Shown here piece after piece: positions 9,663-24,600 of a stretch of DNA of 64,000 nucleotides. The position numbers were made by a program, and so were the translations under genes. The notes under the pieces were generated by a model. The model saw only the letters and a program-made list of their open reading frames with translations. It was not told where the DNA came from and ran no database searches. Numbering within the stretch: position 1 is the stretch's first letter; every line of letters begins with the position of its first letter. This stretch comes from Macrostomum hystrix. Lineage: Eukaryota; Platyhelminthes; Macrostomidae. Location: the NCBI GenBank assembly GCA_950097015.1, contig CATNEN010000038.1, forward strand, positions 30,224,501 to 30,288,500, given 5' to 3'.

Positions 9663-12600
9663 TCAATGTGATCCATGGATTCGAGCTCTGGGAGTTTTCG
9701 ATTTGATCTGCCACACACCCAGCAAATCTTTTATATTTTTGTTAGCACATTTTTGGGGATTTAAGCTTGTAACTCGTACCTTTCCGTGCATCAGATCGCA
9801 TAACTCAAACAACTCGCGGTCAGATAGCTCAACACCTGCTGTACTATTTGCGTGAGTACTGGTTGCGCCACCACCTATTAAAGTGGAAACTGCAGTCGAT
9901 TTCAGCCCAGCTAATGGCCTGCCTCGAGTCTGAGGTCGTGTGCCGCCTTGGAGTAGGCGTCGAATGCAAGCGCTGCGAAGACGCCGCAAAACTTGTGGCC
10001 TTTGAGCCTCTGGCAAAGCGTCAAGCTGTTGATTTGCCTTTTTCTGTGCGGCATTTTTTTCCAACAAAGCTGATTCTGACGAATCGGAGCTCCTGTCAGA
10101 ACATTGGCCATCTAGCGCTTCCCGCATTCGAACTCGCGACTGCACGAACATGGCCTGCTCGGCTTCCTCGAGAAGTGCAAGGGTCTAAAAAAATTCAAAA
10201 CGTTAAATATACTGTAGTAAAAAGACGGAATGCCATTCAACTGTCATGGCTATTCAAGTAGCTAGCCACTATAGGGCCAATAATTAATTATTTAAACTTT
10301 TTATAGTTAAAAAGGTGAGTAATTGTGACTGTAAACAAGTAAATCACCTGATTCAAGGCGACATTGCCAAGACAATCTGTATCAGACAAACCTAGGCCAG
10401 AGAGGAACTTAGCAAGGCTCTGCTCGGTCATTTCACCAGGTGAAAACTGTAAACGACTTCGCACGAAACGCATTGCAGTGCAGCAGAGTTCTACAACTTG
10501 TGCAGCGTGTCCAACATCTTCACGTTGTCTTCGCTCGAAATCGGCTAAAACAGATTCAGGCAATGGCACGGGTGTTAAAGCTGCTTCAAAGGCTTCTGCT
10601 AGATCATCTACTGGGATCTCGTCCAATGTATCAGAAGCAGACAATCCGGAAACCAGATGTAGAGGGGGCATCCAGGCGTCGGCGCGTCCATAGTTAGCGC
10701 GACCAGCGAATAGGCGCCGAGACAGCAGAGCTGTTAACAAGTCCCAGTCTGCTTCAGCATCGTAGGCAGGAGGTTGGCGATGACAGGCAAAACGTGTCAA
10801 GGAGTTCAATTCATCCAAAGGACAAGCAGGAACTTCGTCTGGACGCAATAGAACATTAGCTTCAGCTAGCAAGCAAGCATCAAATCTGATGCCATCATCA
10901 TTGACCATCAGCTCAGCTGGAACACCTTCAAGAAGGCGCAGAACTACGACTTTTGTTAGAAACTTATTTGTATCAGCGACAGCTGCCTGAACCAGACGCA
11001 GAGCTGGCGATGATTCGACCAGAAGGCCGCGATGCGCGCGTTGGCCAGGTAGGTAAGGACAAACTTCGGCGCCGTCACTTTTGCTTCGGAGAAAGTGCCA
11101 CGCAGTTCTTGCTGCCTTGAGTAGTTTTTCATTTTCCTTATCAACTTTGACGACCTCTTCGACAGTATATCTGTCTAGGACATCAGGGGCCAAGCGCGTT
11201 AGCACAATATGCCATCGAATCAGATGGCTTGCTGACTGCATTACTTCACAAAGTTCAGCACTCTGCAATAGAAGTCCTGCAAGTCGTCTCCAGCACGCCG
11301 GTCCTGACTGATCAGTTCTAGACAGAGCCAAGTCACAGTCGTATAGCAATCGGGCCTCGCTGAGACCCGTAGGCGGTAACAGCCTTGATGCTTCCTCTCC
11401 AAATTCTGAGTCATCAACTGAGTCAATTAGTCGCGCATATTTAAATGCTTCGTTATCCATTGCTTTACAAAGCTTTCTTTCTTCAAGGCGACGCCTTCTA
11501 TAATCTCGAATGCAAGTGTGTTTCCGTTTGACTTGCCGAGCTACATGTTCGAAGGCCTGGTCTGACGGAAGACACAAGAATGGTGGGCCTGAACTCGCAT
11601 CTCCTGACAGGATTGAATGTGCCAGCCAAGTAGCATCCTCCACAGAGAGACTGAGACAGTCTTGCACATTTCGAAATAACTGTTCCAGATCAATAGCAGC
11701 AGTATTTTCTGGGCCAGCACGGCGAATGTCGGACAATGCGATGAAATAAAGCGAACACAGGAATCTATAAACGAATTTCAAAGTAGGCGTCAAATACACG
11801 TTCGGCAGTTCAACAGTTTCTTCGCACAGATCACTTGACAAGTGTGAGTCGCAATATTGGCATGGACACGTAGCATTAGGAGCATCGAGTTGGTCCTTCA
11901 TAAAGATGCAGACACAGCTGCATATCGAGCAGCGACGTACAAGAACAGTTCTGCTTTCGTTCTCTTGAGTTTTTATAATGTTTTCGAAGTTCGTTTCTCC
12001 AGTGACTGCCATTGTGGTTAGTGCATGAACCGCACTTTCTTGATGATGCTCTCGAGCAAGCAATTGCAAAAGACAAGCTCTATATAGCGTATTCAAACAA
12101 ACATTTTCGATTGTACATTGTGGAAATACGTGAATGCTGGCGATGTAGCTGTCGCACTCACCACAAAGAAGCAATACTTCTGCTTTTCTTGTTGAAAGGA
12201 CAGAGTTTAAAAACTGCAGAATCAGCTTAGTGAGCGTTAACTCTACACTGCGGTGATTTCGAAACGACTTAATGAGTCCGACAAGTTCTATGTACGCTCC
12301 AATGCAGTCTGCTGCCATCAGCATTTTGCGCGAGTCAGCTATTGATGCTGCCAAGTCGTTGAATTTCTCAAACAGTAAGCTCACGTTTCCGAAGTGATTT
12401 TTTTCTAAGGCTTGATTAAACGCATCAAGAGCGTCACAATAGAAATGTGCAAATTTGCAGGCAACGAACGGGTAACGCAGGCAATATTCTGCAACGAATT
12501 TTGCGTCCTGGCCGAAGCTAAGCTTGACATCTCTCTTTAGACAGTTCAAATGAAATGACATTTTGTCGAATTTAAGTAGTGATTCTGTCTCTCCAAGCGT

Positions 12601-15600
12601 AAAACGTGCCCTAAGCGACCGGAGAAAAGCTAGCCACACGGGATGGAGTAGATTAGATCTGGCGAGTTTATTAAGTCTAAGCAGAACTTCTTCCTTGTCG
12701 GTACCGAAACACTCAAAGTCGTCAAAAAGTAGACGTGATTTTTTTATGGATGCTCTAAAAAATATCAATGAATCTTTCATGCCAACGAGCTCTTCGATAC
12801 TCATTTCTGCAATGCAGCATACTGTAGGACTAATATTGTCCATGAATTCTAACACTTCTGCTGGTGATATCTCGTCCTGAGAATCAGGGAAAAATTCCAA
12901 TAACATGCAGTAGATGCTATTGCTGATCCGTTTAGGCGTGGATGCAAGAATGGCTTCAAAATTTTCAAGAAGCTCCGGATTAGATTTGAAGAGCTTCGTC
13001 CACAAGATGGTCACAAAACCAGCTGGCAGGCAACCGTCAGAAACCTTTTCTAATATTTCCTTTAGAAGTTGCTCATTTATGTCGACCGAGCAAAGTAGGG
13101 AATGATAGTAAGACACTTCAATCGAAATCCTTTCATTCTCCTTTTCACGAACTTCTGAACTTTGCAAAGCGCCGTCTGAAATTTTTCTCCACATTTGAAG
13201 CTGTTTAACACTGTCTCTGATTGGTTCAAATTGGTTGCTTATGCCCTCCAGGGATTTCCAGATCGCAGTATCATTGATCTGAAAATGAAGTGCACTAAAT
13301 AGTCGCAACAGCGCCTCTAGTCCTGGTACGCAATCTAGAGCTTGGCTTCGCGATCTGATAGTGCCTAGACAGCTAGTGGTAACACGCCGCCATTCAACTA
13401 TAGTTTTATGTTGTAAAATGTAATACGTTTCCTTTTCTGGAATTAGCAAGCTAAGTAGTAAGTTCAGAGCTCGAGAAATACGGTCAGCGATTTCACACGA
13501 TTGAAATTCGTCATCCGAAATGGCAAAAATACTTTGAGCTATTTCTTTTGCAGGCTCATTTGCAAAGTTGATCATGTGATGGCATACATTAAGTAGGTGC
13601 GAGAAGCCTTCCTGATCTACGTGAGCCACTGACATTACCATGAAAACTACTTCATACGGGCTGGCGCATTTATCTATCTGTGAATGCATTATTTCTCTCA
13701 GGCTTTCGTATCGGTCAACGCCGCAAAAATGATACGAAATCAGACGGAGAAAGTCATTGGAAACGGGACTCTCAGCTGACAGTAGTTCGTCCTTGGGATA
13801 CACATCTTCTAAAAGTGCTCTAAATTCGCTTGAGAAATCTTGCTTGCTTCTGTAGTTACTCTGAAATATTTGACATCCGAAGTCAAAGATAAATGGACTG
13901 ATCGAATAGCGCAGCTTCTGTCCGCACTTGACTTTTGAAATACGTCTGAACTTTGGATCTTCAAGTATTCGATCCAAGACAAGTGGAAGAGCCTTCGTTG
14001 TTACTTCACAATCGGATTCTAGAAATTTGAAAAGTCCGAATTCGTTCATAATTTTCAATATTTCAGTCAAGTGTTGCTTGTACTTGCGCTTCATGCTGTG
14101 CACTACAAAATCTGTGAAAGTCGAAAAGTTAACGATTTTTACTGTTTCTGTTGACAGTTTGGCAATCCAATTTTCCTGGCTAAAAATTATTTCTCCTGCA
14201 ATTGCTGGTTTAAGGTATTTCATTGAAATTAAGCCAGCTATCGATGTTCTTAGGCTTCGATTTTCGCGAAGAGCTTTTGTCACAGTGTGGTGCAATTCAG
14301 AGTTTCGTAGTGTCTCGGGTAATGACTTTGGCACGGCCTCCAAGTGAAAAGCATCGAAAAAGGACTTGTTATTGATGAAAGTCTTTTCTAAATCACTATT
14401 ACAGGCCATGGACTTTAAATCGAACGTAGTTTTAGCGTTCAGCTCTTCAACACAATAAAAACACCAGGATGTCATCAATGGATTCCACTTCCATGAACTG
14501 CCAGGTGCTTCATAGTCTTCTTGTTGCAGGTGAATAACAAAGACGATAATTTTTTCACAATTTTCATGGCTTTCGCAGAGGCTATCAATCAGGCACCGCG
14601 CGTGCAAGATATGAGGACCATCGATCGATGGCTTGATTTTAATTAGTAGAACTTTCTTTCGGTGATCTTTCAGAAACACGTTTATCGCTTCTGTCAACTC
14701 GCTTTCTTGCCGAAAGTCCATAAGACGCTTTTCTGTGACTTCAGAATCGTCAAAGTCCAGCATATTAATCGTTCGATGAAGAGAAAAGCGAGTATAAACA
14801 AATAACTTTTTAACCTGCTTCGCAAAAAGTTTCTGCGCTTTGTGAAGAGCTTCACAGAGGTTCCTGAGCAAGACGTCGGCAAAGTAATGCTGCTGTAATT
14901 CCTTGTTCTGACAAATTTCGACTGGCTCTGCAAATGCGATCCGTAGAACTGCGTCAGGAAACATGTGCTTGATTAGCTTGTGAAATACTTCGTTCAATAA
15001 GACCTCTTGGTTTAGTCCTTGTTTTGCAGGCTTTTCGAGTAGATAACTAGCGATCAGATGCTCATCATAGCCTTGAATAGTTTCCTGCAGCTTCAGCTTT
15101 CTTTGATAGGCTCCTGTTCGAATTTCGCACAGTTTTTCTACTGCTACCATGATTTGCTTCTCTGCATCAGCCAGTCTCGTGAACTTAAGCTTGTCCCGAA
15201 AGCAAAGCAACTGCTTTTCAAATCTGTTTAAGAATGGTGGATCGAGTCGGCTAATTTCGCTCTTCCTAATCATAACAATGCACCTAAGTTTGCATGAACA
15301 GCGCAGTTTTGATTCGCCTGAATTCCTAAAGCAACGCGGCAGTATCTTCTGTCAGAGTACTCAGAATAGTTCTGATTTAGCATATCATACAAACTGCCGT
15401 ATATCAATTCACAGTCCTTTATAATTAGAGTTGAACCCTCTTCCATGCAAGACATCACCTCATTCAGCTTCTTACATGAAAATTCATCGGAAAACTGATC
15501 CTTGTCGTAGAAACTACCGTGAATCACTTTAAAGTTGTGACTCCTCCGATGCAGCATGGAACGCAACAGGTCGAGACAAAATTCACCGTCATAAACAATC

Positions 15601-18600
15601 ATTAAATGTCTGGCTCCAGTGTCTGACAAATTTTGCATAATCAAACGTTCTGTCTCAGACTCATCTTGACTGTCGATAAGATTTTCATCCCATTTCCGGT
15701 CGGGAAAAACGGACGCGAATTCCTTCGTAACAGATTTTAGTAAGAATGAGTGGCCGTTAAAGTTTCGTAAAATACCCTCGCGAATAGAATTATTTAGTGT
15801 ACTGCTCACTTGATCCTGATCACATATGAATTTGAGCAGATAATAATAGTCGCGCAGGCCATGAAAGTTCTTAGGCGATTGGCTATCAAAATGTTGGAAC
15901 GATGCTTTAGCAATTTTTTTTAGCATAACTTCGTCGATAGCTAAGACGGAATTTCCTTTGTTTTCCGAGCAGATTGCCTTTCCCGTGCTGAACAGCTCCT
16001 CCTCGTTCATTTCTGGACGCGAAATGTAAATGGCTCGATTCATTTTTGCTGGATCCAGCGCCCAGTTTGAAATTCCAACTACTGAAACTTTGCTTTTACA
16101 ATCTAGTGTGGAATCAGGCTCTAGTAAGTTGTGCAGAACTTTTAGCGGATTATATCTGGACTTTTCAGCCAATCCAATCTCATCTATCAGCACCACTGAA
16201 AGGTGATTTGAGTTTACAGCTACGCACCTGTTCTCCGCCTTTTTAAAGACTCTAATTATTCCATCTGAAGTACTAGTCTCAGAGCCTTGGTAAGTGAAGA
16301 ACCTCAGGGGTCGATACTCCCGGAGCAGAGAGTTATTTGAGTCTTTGCCTCTAAAATTGCTACGAATTATGTTTAATGCAAGAGACTTCGAACAGCCCGG
16401 CTTGCCGACAAGAAACACAGGGATACGGGAGTATATGCAGCTAAAAACAACAAAAACGTTTTCTCTTAAAGCAAGATTTTTTGCTGTCTTTTTTGGAATT
16501 TCCATCCTATTTAGCAAATCAAGTTCTTCAAACTCAAACACAGCAGTCATCTCTTCTACTGTTAGTTGAAGTTCACGCGCAAAAGTATATAGTAAGCCTT
16601 TCCTGTTTGCGGATTCCATTAGTCTTACATAGTAGCACACGTATAATCCGAAAAGCCACGCCTTCTGCTTTGAATCAAACGAAGGCCTATTGCTTGCAGT
16701 ATTACCACAGTGATTTGCTTTTCTTTTAAAGTATTCTAAAAAGAATTCAAAGAACTGGCAAAAGCGCCTGATATCTCTCAAACTAACCGTGAACTCCGAT
16801 CCATCAAGCTCTCGAATAAATTTCTGAGCGGCTGAGAGGGATGAAACGACATTTGCTACAGGCATACCAGGGACATTCGGTTTCAAATCGTCAATCATTC
16901 TGAAAATGTAAGCATTTTCGTCGTTTTCTGTGAGTCTACCAAAGTCCCAAGCCAGTTCAAGGATTGACTCCGGAAGCGGGTTGACTCTGTAGACTAATCT
17001 CGAGAGTATATCTTCACTAAGCTCTTTAACTTCTAAGCCAGCAGGTCGGCTTGATGAACTCCGCAGAACATAAGGGTTGCAGGCTACAATAAAGCGCAAA
17101 TTACATGGAAGCTGACGACTCATTACTCGCTTGTGACACACGACTTCTTTTAGCATTCCAAGGTGCTCACATGTGTTTATCTCATCTAGAAACATTATAA
17201 CCATACCTTCACGTCGTGAAGAGTTCAAAAACTCTTGAAGACAAATTAGAGCGAGTTGTTCTGCATCTGAGATGCTTTGAAAAACCTCAGCTTCAGTTAT
17301 TCCGGCATGAAAGTTCATCACCTGCAACACGCAGTTTTTCATAGCAGCGAGGTAGCGTATTAGACTTGTCTTACCGCAGCCCGTTTCACCGATCAGCACA
17401 ACAGGTACATCAGCGTCAAGCCTTAAGTTGATAAGAATCATTTTTAGAAAATTGTCTGCTGTTAATACGTAGCCTCGAGCCATTTCCTAAGGAACATTCG
17501 CTGCTGAGCGAGTCACGATTTTAGCTAACTTTTCTTGCAGCTCATTCTCTGACAAGTTTTTGAAATCGGACAAAGGTTTCGACGACGCGCTTTGAAAAAG
17601 TTCCATAATATCCGGATGAACACTTAAACGATTTTGGTAGATCAGCTCAACCGTTGATGTGTCATAATTCATAAAAACCGGGAACACATAGGCGAATTTT
17701 TCCCAACAGATTAGGCCTGTCAACTGAGATTTCACGCGCTGATTGCTACTCAGGCTCGTCTCAGCTTGTTGCGCCTTAATCGATGACACGGACCTAAGAG
17801 CTAGCTGCAGAGTCGAGTTTATTATAAGATCAATCATTTTGCTTCGGACACCTGATCTACCACTGAGACGAATAGAATTCACGCTAAAAAAGCAACTTGA
17901 AGTGAACTTCTTTAACTGCTCACAGAGGATTTTTATGCACATCTCTAAACCGAGAAACGAAATAAAATCTATTGGTCTAGCGCCGTCTTCCAGAGGCTTA
18001 CTAAAAAGCGCAGCCAATAGTTTAATGCAAGTGCCAGTTTTCAAGGATTCGCTCAGGCTGATTTCCTTGACGTCGACCTCATTGTCTTGAACAAGCTTCA
18101 GGTACTTGCATACCACCTGAACAGGAGACAGTGGTTCACTAGATACTGTCATATTTTCGAAATTTTCCCATCTGCACTTAGAATCTGTAAGACGGGAGAA
18201 AATCAAAAAAGCATTTAGCAGCTCATCATTAATGCTATTAGCGACTTCCAGATAAACTTTGAGCGGTCGCACTGCAACAACGTTGCATGAAGAAGCGATT
18301 GCTTGACAAAAAATAATTTCAAACAGCTGGGCCTCCAAATTGTCAGAGTTTTTCATGTCGCCGATATCGAAATGGATAACGCATTGGTTTAGCTGGCCAC
18401 AAAGCAAAAGCTTTTCCGCTAGGTTTTCTTTATCAACGTATCCGCTGAGGTGAATCTGAACAGGGCGAGTATGATTTTGAAATAAGTGGGTGATAATTTT
18501 TTCGGACTTTCCCACTGATGGCCTGTCGGATATGCAGAAATACACCTCGCTGAAGCACTGCTTAACAACGCAATTGAGCTTTTCATTTGTCATCGACTGC

Positions 18601-21600
18601 GGCTTGACAACGCAGCTTCCGAATGCCGTAAAAATAATGTGTGACTCTACAGCTCTACAAAATATGGCGACTCGACCCAACTCTTTGTTTGATGTAATTC
18701 TATTCAATTCAAAAACTAGATCGCATAGAACATTCAGCTTTAGATTCTGAGCGTCCAAAATATAAATCACCCGGCCATCGATCTCTGGAGCTCTTTTCAC
18801 AGCCAAAACAACTTCGTCAGAGGTTGTACTTTGACTACAGAATACTATTTCGTTGATCCACGGAGCTGCCTGCTGGCTGCTCAGCCATACGTGCAGGAAA
18901 ATATTTAAAATATCCCTATCATTTGGATTGATTTGATAAATGGCCAGCTTTCCTTGCACAACTTGCAATTCTCGGCTGCCAATGTGATCGAGGCCTGAGA
19001 AGCTTCGAGGAGTCTGTCGTTTCACAGTATCAAGCTTTGAGAAAAGATTTCTTAATTTGCGATCAAGAATTTGATGCTGGTCTTCTACGCTCATTTCATT
19101 CAACTCCTGAATGTTAAACTCTTGGTTGAAATTTGCGGACAATACTTCATCAACTTCAAGTCTCATAAAATACAGTACATTCGCTATATTCTGTGCCGAT
19201 TTAGGGTCTGGTTTACCGTAAAAATAATGAAACAGCCTGACTAGACTAATTCCAAATATGGAATTCGCTAGTGTATATTTGTCCCTCAGTGACGATAAAA
19301 GATTTTTCCAAAGATCCTTTGTCAGGTTAAGAACTTGGACATATTCATCGAGAGTAACAAGCTTTCCTTTGGACTCCGAATTGAAAAATAGAGGATGACC
19401 GCTAGAAATTAGCATCTGAATGCTTTCAAAAGCGCATTCAAGTAGATCCACGTGACTTACAAAGTTTTTTAGAGCTAGAGTTTCGGAATCATCAAGACAG
19501 CGTGATTGCGTAGCATTATTCGACAACAGTATTCTCGATCGATGTTCGAGCAAATCAGTAAGCAAATAACGAGTAGCACCAGACGAACAAATAAAGCAGC
19601 ATGCGGATACCCTTGACTCGCCAGTGCTAATCAAGTATTCAACTGCGTGAATGTTCTTGGCAATAGATCTTGCCAAATTCTTCGATGTTGTTCCACGAGA
19701 TCCCAAATTGGCGTGGAGCTGTTCAATCAAGCTGATATGCCTCTGGCATTCTTCTAGGCGATCAATTATGTCTTTTGCACACTTATCAAGTTGTGAATCA
19801 GTTTGCTGAGATTTGTAAAAATAGCACGCTTGCTCAACCGACTTTATTGCTACGCTTGCTGAACAGCTTGCCTGTTCGCCACTGGCTCTTAAAAAAACAC
19901 TCTTCAGTGACTGCTGCAGTGAAATAAGTGAGTTAATAACTGACGGACTCACATCACTAGTTACATTTTCGTCTGTACCATCTAACAGCTGCTGGAAATC
20001 TGAATTCTGTTGGTTAAACAAAAACTGCAAAACATCGTTACAATATTGAAAGTTTTCGACTAGCATCCATACGTGTGGATCGACGGACTTGAATTGAAGT
20101 TCAACTTCCTCAAACGCTTTCAGATAGTCCGTAACAGTAGGCTCTTTTTGGCGCAGAAATCTCATCATGATGTTGCTCGCTGGATCTCGGCATTCTACAG
20201 CCTCGCAAATATCGCAGGAAAGCTCACTGGACTCTGCGGTTGACACTTTGTGCTCGGCTTTAATAAAAATGTCATGAGCTGCGTGAAACAACGCAGTGAG
20301 TCGTTTTTGCCACTTTGACCTTACTTTGATTCTATCTAAAAATTCGACAGGGTTTTGCAAGGAAATTTTTACGTATTTTTCAGCAGTTCTCACCTCCCGC
20401 TGGAGATTGATATCGTCGTCCGAGATGTGTTTTTCGATCTGACTGACCTTTTCTGAACGTGCACTAAGTAGACGCCAGAATTCTTGATAAGCAGTCACTG
20501 CAGCAGGCAAATGCTTTTCCAAAAGTTCGGTACAGGTAAGAGTTATTACAGACGTACGCCCTGTTTTCTTGCCTTTTGGAACTCTCCTTATCGGATCCTT
20601 TTTAACTGGGTTAACAGATTTCGGATTGAAAAAAGTATTTCTAAAAATACACGACTGAATCAAAGACTTGGCTTGCTCCACATTTTCTAATGACGTCACT
20701 TGAAATATCCTTTGAAGGGGATCCTGAGCCTCCAATTCGAGTATTTTCTCTTGGTTAAAGCTACTTCGAAGTTCTTGGAGCCTGCGTTTTCCCTGTTCGA
20801 AGTCAGAAATTTTTATATCCAACCCACTGCTGGGCTCGGAGATTTGTGATATAAATTTCAGAACCATCTCGACCTCTTCCAGCTTTTTCTTCCAATTCTG
20901 AACGCACATCAATGAGTTCTTTATTGATTCGCTAATATTGGCGTCGAAATTCTGTCGAAACGCATTCAAAATTTCATTGAATGCATCTATGTTAATTCCT
21001 TCTTCAAGTCTGTGAGCTTGGTAGTTTCTGAGAAGCGTCGAAAGTTCCTCGACTTCTGCTGCTGTGGCATCTTTGTCTCGCACACGCTTAGCCAATCTTC
21101 CGATGCTTTCGATTAGAGTCTTTGAGTTCTCCAGAACGCGATTCCGCAAGTCAGATGGGCAAGTGTCGCAAAGAAGCCAGCTCCAAGTGTGCCTCATAAG
21201 CAAAATGTCTTTAAGATGGCTAATTGCTGAATTCTTATTGTCTGAAATTGCCTTCAGAACGTAAATCAAAGTGTCGGCCCGTAATTCGTACAGCGGTCTG
21301 CAAGAAGAGAAAATAAGAACCAGGTATAAATGTATGTTTGTCATGTTCATATTCGTCCATAGTCAAATTTAAATTTCTACTTCTGGTATCTAATTTACGG
21401 CATCTTAACGGAAGCAATGAGGAATCAGGCTTTTCCAAAAAAAAAAAACTAAACTAGACTAATTTTTCCAATGGTCTCAGATTGAACCTCCGGGCTCTTG
21501 GTCAGAAGTGCAGCTTCCATACAAACTCTAGGTACGACAGGTATAAAACAACAACAAATTTGCCAAACTTGCTTACCTTAAACCAATTTTGTCTATCATA

Positions 21601-24600
21601 TTGGTATAGTCGGAATGCTTAAAGAAGCTAAGAATTACTTCCTTATCTTCTTCTCGGGCAAAGCATTGCTGCAATGATGCAAACAGTACATTCGCTATTT
21701 CTTTTTCAGGAACATAATCGACGTCAACATCGGCTACATCGGCAACGTTTCTGCGAATGAATTCTAATGAAATTATAGATGTCTTAAGTAGATTTCCAGC
21801 AGACTCTGTGATTTTATCGAGCAGCTCAGGGGAAGAGCAACACGATCTAGTCATATTCAAAGCTACTTTGCATATAGATTCATCGCTGAAATCGCTTCTA
21901 GAAGTCATCACTTTTTGCAGAAACTCACTAAATTCTTGTGGTGCTTCTTTTGAGAAATCTGATTGCATTGAGCCAATTAGTCTGTAAAATAATTGATCAC
22001 CAAAAATCAGACTTTTTATTGGGCTGCTTTTAGAGTCAAGTGCAAACGATAAAACGTCTTTTGCATACTGTGCATCAAGATCTGTGTAATTCTCCAGAAC
22101 TTTTATCAATGCTGAGCGGTCAGTAGTCGACGAGAGATTACAACAGGACGAGTCTGATGCACAACTGATAGCTGCTTTGCGAATAACGGGAACTGCATCA
22201 CACAGCCAGCTAGCTTTGTTTGCACACTTCAGCTTCTCGGCCAGCTCAAGTAGCTCACCAATGCGCAATTTTTCATCATTTTTAAGACATGCTAGCTTCG
22301 TTTCCAACGACGAAATTGCTAGAAAATTTTCTGCCCACGATGCAAACGGAGTACCTCGAATTTTTTCGGAATTCAGGGCAGTCAGACATTCTTCTGTCGA
22401 GCGATGCGTTTTTAACTCTTGAATTAGATTCATTAAATCTTGGTTTTCACCCGAAGAGTCAAATGCGACACTTGCAGTTACTAGAAGACCTTCAGGATCC
22501 ACGGATCTATGAAGCTCCATTTTCAGCATGGCCTGTGCGAACTTGGCCCTAACATTTTCATTGCTTTCGAAAATTCCGATGCTATGAACAATGGCAATAA
22601 AGTTTTCCTTGCTATTTGTAGCGTGCTTACTCATCAAAACCTTAGCACAACTGCAAAGGTGTAGAAAAGAACAGAGGTACTTCTCAAGAAATACAAATTC
22701 CTTCTTGTTGAGAGAATTCCTACTCCGATGGACTAAAAATCCTAGAAATAGTTCAGCTTCCTGCGGCTTCCACGCATTCTTGTTGTCCGGCGCAAATTTC
22801 TCTGCAATGTTAAGAGCAACCCTGCAGAGAAAAAGTCCACCAGAATCCGTCAGAGAGTTCTCCAGATCGAATGGCGGCTTCATCAAACGATAGATTGTAT
22901 CAAAAAAGTCTTTTGGATTGACGCTTAAAAGTTTCTTGACTTCTTCGGCACGTGCCACCTGCAGTAGCCATTTGCCGATAATATTAATGCAAAGCAAATC
23001 GACAACTTCAGAAACGTCAGTTCCAAATATAAGTGACGAGGCGCTGTTCTTGTTTGCGAGAGCTACTGCGTGAAAGGCAAATACTTTCCAAAAGCGTTTC
23101 GCTTTGTCTACCGATTTATAAATATCTCGGTCTAAAAACGCATCGAAGTTGACTTTGCGTTCAATTTCAAACCTCCGAACAGTTTTCTCTTCTGACAGCT
23201 CATTGGCGGCGGTGGGCTTTGGGTTGCCGACAGAGCAGTCGGCAATGGCCTCGATTACGGTGCCAACGCGACTACAAAATTTTTCTATCTGAGCTTCTTG
23301 TGGTTTAGAAAGCCCTTTCTTCAGTGCGCTGACTGACGGATATTGAGAAATGTTCAGTTTTTCATCGCAAGCTATTTTGTAAAAGTAGGACACGGATTGA
23401 ATTTCACTGGTCAAAAGGAAAACCTTCCATGTTGGAAGTGTGAAGAAATCAGCTCCTGTAATTTTTTTGTCAATCGAAGTAATTCTCTTGCCCTGATTGT
23501 CCAGTATGACCAGGCTTACTTTGATGCCTTGTATCGAATATATGCATTCTTTAATTGCTTGAACGAAAGCTGTAAGTTTCTCCGCAGGCTTGACGAAACT
23601 TTGCAGATAGTCAACAAAAAACTGAACAATGTCGGCGATGAAGAGACGGCACTCAAAGGATGTCTGTAATGTGTTTTAGTTTTTATTGCGTACAGCGACT
23701 CTCGTTCAATAACTTTGCAATTTTCCGTACAGTAAAAATTACAATAAATGCGTCTGAGTTTTTCTATTGGACTTTTTTGTAATAACAACACCGATCTACA
23801 ATCCTTAAGAAACTGTATGCTGTTTATAAGACTTACAAATCTGAAGGGAATTCAAGAGAGCTCTAGGAGGAAACTAGACTAAAAGTAGCAACAGCAGAGA
23901 GGGCAAGCAACTGAAAGAAGAAAGTTTAGACTATAAGATTCGCCCCGAGATCACTTAATCATTTCAGCGCAAACCCGGTCCGGCATGACAGCAGCGGCGC
24001 CGACGTGGAGCCGCCTCCGATCCGCAGCGGTGCTGACGTGGAGCTGCCTGAAACCACCTGCAGCGGTGCCGACGTGGAGCTGCCGGAATCAACCCGGCCT
24101 GTCCCGACCCGCAGCTGCCTGCATCGACCCAGCCCAGCCTGAAACGAGCCGCCCGGACCCGATCGGGAACGAGATCTGGAGGAGGCCGGGACCGCACAAG
24201 AAGACTGGATCGATGAAGGGGAAGGGGATAATGAACAGTAGGAAAGAGGTCTCGATAGAAGCGGGAACGAGTCCTAACTCAACTAAGGCGTTTTCAGGAC
24301 TTTTACCCACCCTACATAGAAAAGGGGTTGGTGTGCCTGCCAACCAACTAGTCTAATGATAATGCCTGTACTAGACCAGAGGCTGCGACCTCAACCAGCA
24401 TAAATCTTCTTGCGAATGTTGCTACGGTATTGCCTTCCCCTCGGATCGAGGGGTTTTAAAGACAATAAGTCGGAGCGGAGCGCGGAAAATGGATCGCCGC
24501 GAGTTCGTTAGAGAATTAGCTTTGGGCTCCGTTAAGTTAACTATTTAGAAAACTTACTGTGTTTGAGTTCTTTCTTGATTTGATCTCAAGGTAAAAACCC

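Noticed and set aside
15286-15293. Programmed -1 frameshifting at the RNF213-like break
   Set aside because: A step back by one base would restore the family sequence, but the site (CAAACTTAGG) is not a canonical slippery heptamer; loss of one T is simpler.
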